Part shown: piece after piece, positions 61,501 to 64,000 of the stretch
Layout: each line of letters begins with the position of its first letter
How positions within the stretch are numbered: position 1 is the stretch's first letter
Assembly (NCBI GenBank): GCA_023853785.1
Contig: JAJIRX010000500.1
Coordinates: 930,001-994,000 of the forward strand
Direction of reading: 5' to 3'
Length of the DNA: 64,000 bases
DNA from: Psilocybe azurescens
Taxonomy: Eukaryota > Basidiomycota > Agaricomycetes > Agaricales > Agrocybaceae
Position numbers and translations under genes: made by a program
Notes under the pieces: generated by a model
What the model saw: the letters and a program-made list of their open reading frames with translations, nothing else
What the model was told of the DNA's origin: nothing
Database searches by the model: none

Positions 61501-63252
61501 CCCAGGACCAGTTGATTCTTCTTGAAGCCTCCGAATCTCGCTGTCAATTCTTTTCCTGAGGATTTCTACGGTGCCTTCAGTAGAAAGTCCCATTCGTTCG
61601 AGGCATGCTTTATACTCGGCCCTCAGTCGTCTGCCTTTTCCCAAGAAGCTGAGAAGGGCTCCGGACAACAATATCGGCTGGAACGTCGTCTGCAATAATG
61701 AAGCACCTTGCGCAAGTGCACCTATGCATAAACGAACGTCCTGATCGTTCACGGATGAAGTAAGTGCCGCGTTTATAATATGTGTCTGAAGTAAAAGTTG
61801 TTCGCTGGATGACCACACGTAAAATTGCGATGTACAGACGAGGCCGCCTTTCTTCTGGATGACATCTATTGCACGTAAAAGGTCTGCCAGTTCGGTGATG
61901 ATATTGCTCGCTGAACACATGATAGGAGGTGGAAGGACGAGGTTAGTGTTCTCGCAATATGTTGTCACACAGAAATAATCTCCATTGGAGCTTGGGGACG
62001 AAGGATCGTTGACGATGGATATAATGACCGCAATATCTTCTTGATGTGGACACGTATAGTTACGTCGAGGAACGACCTTGAAAGCTTGAGGTGAGTATGA
62101 CCGTTTCCACGACCCTCTGGCCGCTTGCTCACTTGAATAGCCTTTGTTCGAGCTGCTTCTACTACAGGACTCTGGATTGCAACTTGCTGCACCCGAACTT
62201 TCTTCGGGAGCGTTAAGATTTGCTTAGCTCTCTTGACGACAGTTGGTGAGGTTTTGCGATATTATCAAGTTTAACAGTGTTTCCAACGAGTTCGTGCAGT
62301 TCTTCTATGTCGGGTAAACGTGCATCTGATTTGCGTAATCCAGATATACGAGACACACGTAGAAGATCTTTTAAAACCTTGGCATCGTCTATAGAGATAT
62401 TTGGCATACTTCCCAGCTCACCCTGAGTCTGCGCCTTCGGTCCACACTCTGATTCATATCGACATCCACGGCACAGAGGGTTGTAGTGCCACTTGACGCG
62501 TTCGATAGGCATGGAGACGATTTTCGGCAGATCTCTAAATAGAAGAGCATCCAGAGTTGGACTTAGAAGCGAGATAGAAATAGTTTTGATGTCGTCCATG
62601 GACGGAAGAGCCATGTCAAAACCGTCCTTTGGAGGGAGCCAGACCCCGCCGATTCCGCACTCTTGTACTGAGTTTGAGAGAGAAGATAGTTCAGGCATAG
62701 AGTGTAGAAATAAATTTGAATGTGATGAGATGTCTGATGTACGCATGTTCAGGAGCTCAATATGTGGAGGACATATATAATTATTCACCTTGACATGTTT
62801 AGACGCTTTGGCATCTATGACTCTCCAATAAATACCTTTATCGGTTTGCCTGATTTCAAGTAAGTCCGGTTTGGCAAGGCCAAATGTGAGTGGTTCAGTT
62901 CCTTCAGAAAATCGTGCTGCAAGCTTGGTTTTGAGGGGGCCAGAAAGACAGCCCGGTTATGAAAAAAAAGCTTTCGGTCGTCGGCCAGGATATTTTCCAA
63001 AAGGCTATCAGGGTCCAGTGGAACGGAAGGTACCTTGAGGAGAAGCTGCGACCTGTCCAACCAGGAATAAAGACATGTCTCCCAGTCTAAACCACGTTTA
63101 AAGTGCGCCCTCGCCAGCTCCGAGGGACTGGATGTTCCCGTGTGGGCAGCTGAGCCACCTTTGCCGTTGTAGACATTATGGATGTAGAGGTCACAATCGA
63201 GTTGCTGATGGGCCGCAAGGTTTGTGGCCGTCAAAGACTTTCGGGCACTCAT
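58528..63252 (-). CDS. RecB-like nuclease fused to SF1 (Dna2/Upf1-type) helicase
   Basis: Start MSARKSLTATNLAAHQQLDC at 63252. N-terminal PD-(D/E)XK nuclease: HFKRGLDWETCLYSWL, GLAKPDLLEI (catalytic Asp) and WRVIDAKASKH (DxK). A Cys cluster CRGCRYESECG looks like the iron-sulfur cysteines of Cas4/RecB-type nucleases. An accessory region follows. The SF1B helicase core has GPPGTGKTYT (motif I, split by a 60-nt intron), IIVDEAGQISL (II), IIAGDSEQLAPIL (III), QLTENFRLN (IV), VTVDTIERLQG (V) and LNVAISRAKTLCILIS (VI). The last exon ends at 58528-58530. The order nuclease-then-helicase is as in DNA2, but the nuclease block resembles TM0106-type RecB nucleases, so I do not call it DNA2. A frame jump at 62935-62939 lies just upstream of the catalytic Asp. 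About ten introns. Confidence 0.85.
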
Positions 63253-63445
63253 TTCTTGCTGTGGGGAGTGGATCGCATTGTAGACTTTATATAGGGCCTA
63301 AAACACAAAGAAGAATGGGCATGATGCGGAGGGAGCCATGACATTGTGGGTCAAATTGACTCAGTTCAGATAAGTCGTGGCTCGGTTGTGTTGAGTCAAC
63401 GCGGTCGGTTAGTTCACGTGCTCCACCTCCTGAGTCCTTCACCTC
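63253..63445. promoter_or_regulatory. divergent promoter, nuclease-helicase / PPM1
   Basis: 193 bases between two divergent start codons. It contains a CACGTG site near 63415 (bHLH-type E-box), close to the PPM1 start. Function is inferred from position. Confidence 0.45.
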
Positions 63446-64000
63446 ATGCTTCCTCCATCCAGAGCACAGGCCGGCGACGCCCCAATCCGTTCTACAGATA
63501 ACGATGCTGCAGTCGCCAGACTATCTGCAGTTCAAAAGGGATATCTCACTGATCCATATGTCAAATTCTTGGTCCCCCGTTCTCATTTAATATCTCCTCG
63601 TCCACCTCTCATCAATATTGGCACCTATGTCAGGAGCGCCGGGATAGACGCTCTCGTCGATCAATGGCTGGAACTCTCAGCAAAGGCCGGTCAGCGATGC
63701 CAAATCTTGAGTCTGGGCTCGGGAAGTGACACTAGGTTCTGGCGAATTGCGGCACGTTGAATTCATGTCTCTGCGCATGACCATCGAATTCATGCATCGT
63801 CCTTCGAGTAGGCGGGCCAGCTGAGAGACCACCTGCAAACATACGTGGAAATAGACTTCCCAGAAATCACGACGAAGAAGGCTATGGCCATTCGCAAGAG
63901 TAAAGAACTCATGGGTGGTTTGGGCGACCCTGCTGCTATCTCACTGGGTACTCCGCGATTATATCGTTTCCTTGATGTCACGGCCTAAATTGATCATCTG
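63446..64000 (+). CDS. PPM1: leucine carboxyl methyltransferase 1 (PPM1), 3' end outside window
   Basis: S-adenosylmethionine-dependent methyltransferase that methylates the C-terminal Leu of the PP2A catalytic subunit. Start MLPPSRAQAGDAPIRSTDND at 63446. Family blocks: KGYLTDPYVKFLVP, PPLINIGTYVRSAGIDALVD, ILSLGSGSDTRFWRI (SAM-binding GxG). After an intron of about 50 nt (near 63757-63810) come LRDHLQTYVEIDFPEITTKK and AIRKSKELMGGLGD. The gene then runs into another intron or past the window edge. Confidence 0.88.

Noticed and set aside
1..64000. tRNA or rRNA genes
   Set aside because: Looking for T-loop-like GTTCGAA sequences with matching stems gave no complete cloverleaf, and no rRNA-like sequence was noticed.

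Overview
The window is nuclear DNA of a basidiomycete fungus, most likely a mushroom-forming agaricomycete. Genes are dense and on both strands. They are cut by many short introns (mostly 46-75 nt, GT..AG, one apparent GC..AG). The encoded proteins are fungal eukaryotic housekeeping and accessory families. I saw no rRNA, tRNA, CRISPR or transposase.

Layout. 1-8440: two HSP20-like genes (the first cut by the window edge) flank an AFG1-type mitochondrial ATPase and a 3.1-kb gene-poor stretch. 8441-11825: a pyrimidine-rich stretch with no convincing gene. 11826-15565: a PH-domain/coiled-coil protein. 15618-27683 is a minus-strand block: a large zinc-binding AlkB-like dioxygenase, ATP synthase delta subunit (ATP16), glutamate-cysteine ligase (GSH1) and Beclin/ATG6. 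28510-34034 (+): a caspase-like peptidase and DNA polymerase kappa, whose gene holds a tandemly duplicated intron segment. 34132-44101: an RraA-like protein divergent from a GYP1-type Rab GAP, then a NUP50/NUP2-like FG nucleoporin and an SPT23/MGA2-type membrane-anchored transcription factor. 45138-49830: three tandem copies of a secreted double-psi beta-barrel (expansin/RlpA-like) protein. 50634-53900: a mitochondrial membrane protein and a VanZ-like membrane protein. 54370-58175: an F-box/LRR-like gene and a damaged paralogue. 58528-64000: a RecB-like nuclease/SF1 helicase fusion divergent from PPM1 (leucine carboxyl methyltransferase), which runs off the right edge.

A pervasive feature is that conserved proteins jump frame by one base, often at short homopolymers (about twenty cases in at least thirteen genes, all otherwise conserved). 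This looks like uncorrected sequencing indels rather than mass pseudogenisation, so predicted proteins from this contig will be truncated unless corrected. Gene spans below bridge these jumps; exon borders are inferred by eye from reading frame and splice consensus.

No operon-like pathway joins the genes. Local themes are DNA repair and modification (AlkB-like, Pol kappa, nuclease-helicase), mitochondrial function (AFG1, ATP16, the 50.6-kb protein), and a recently amplified secreted wall-type protein family.
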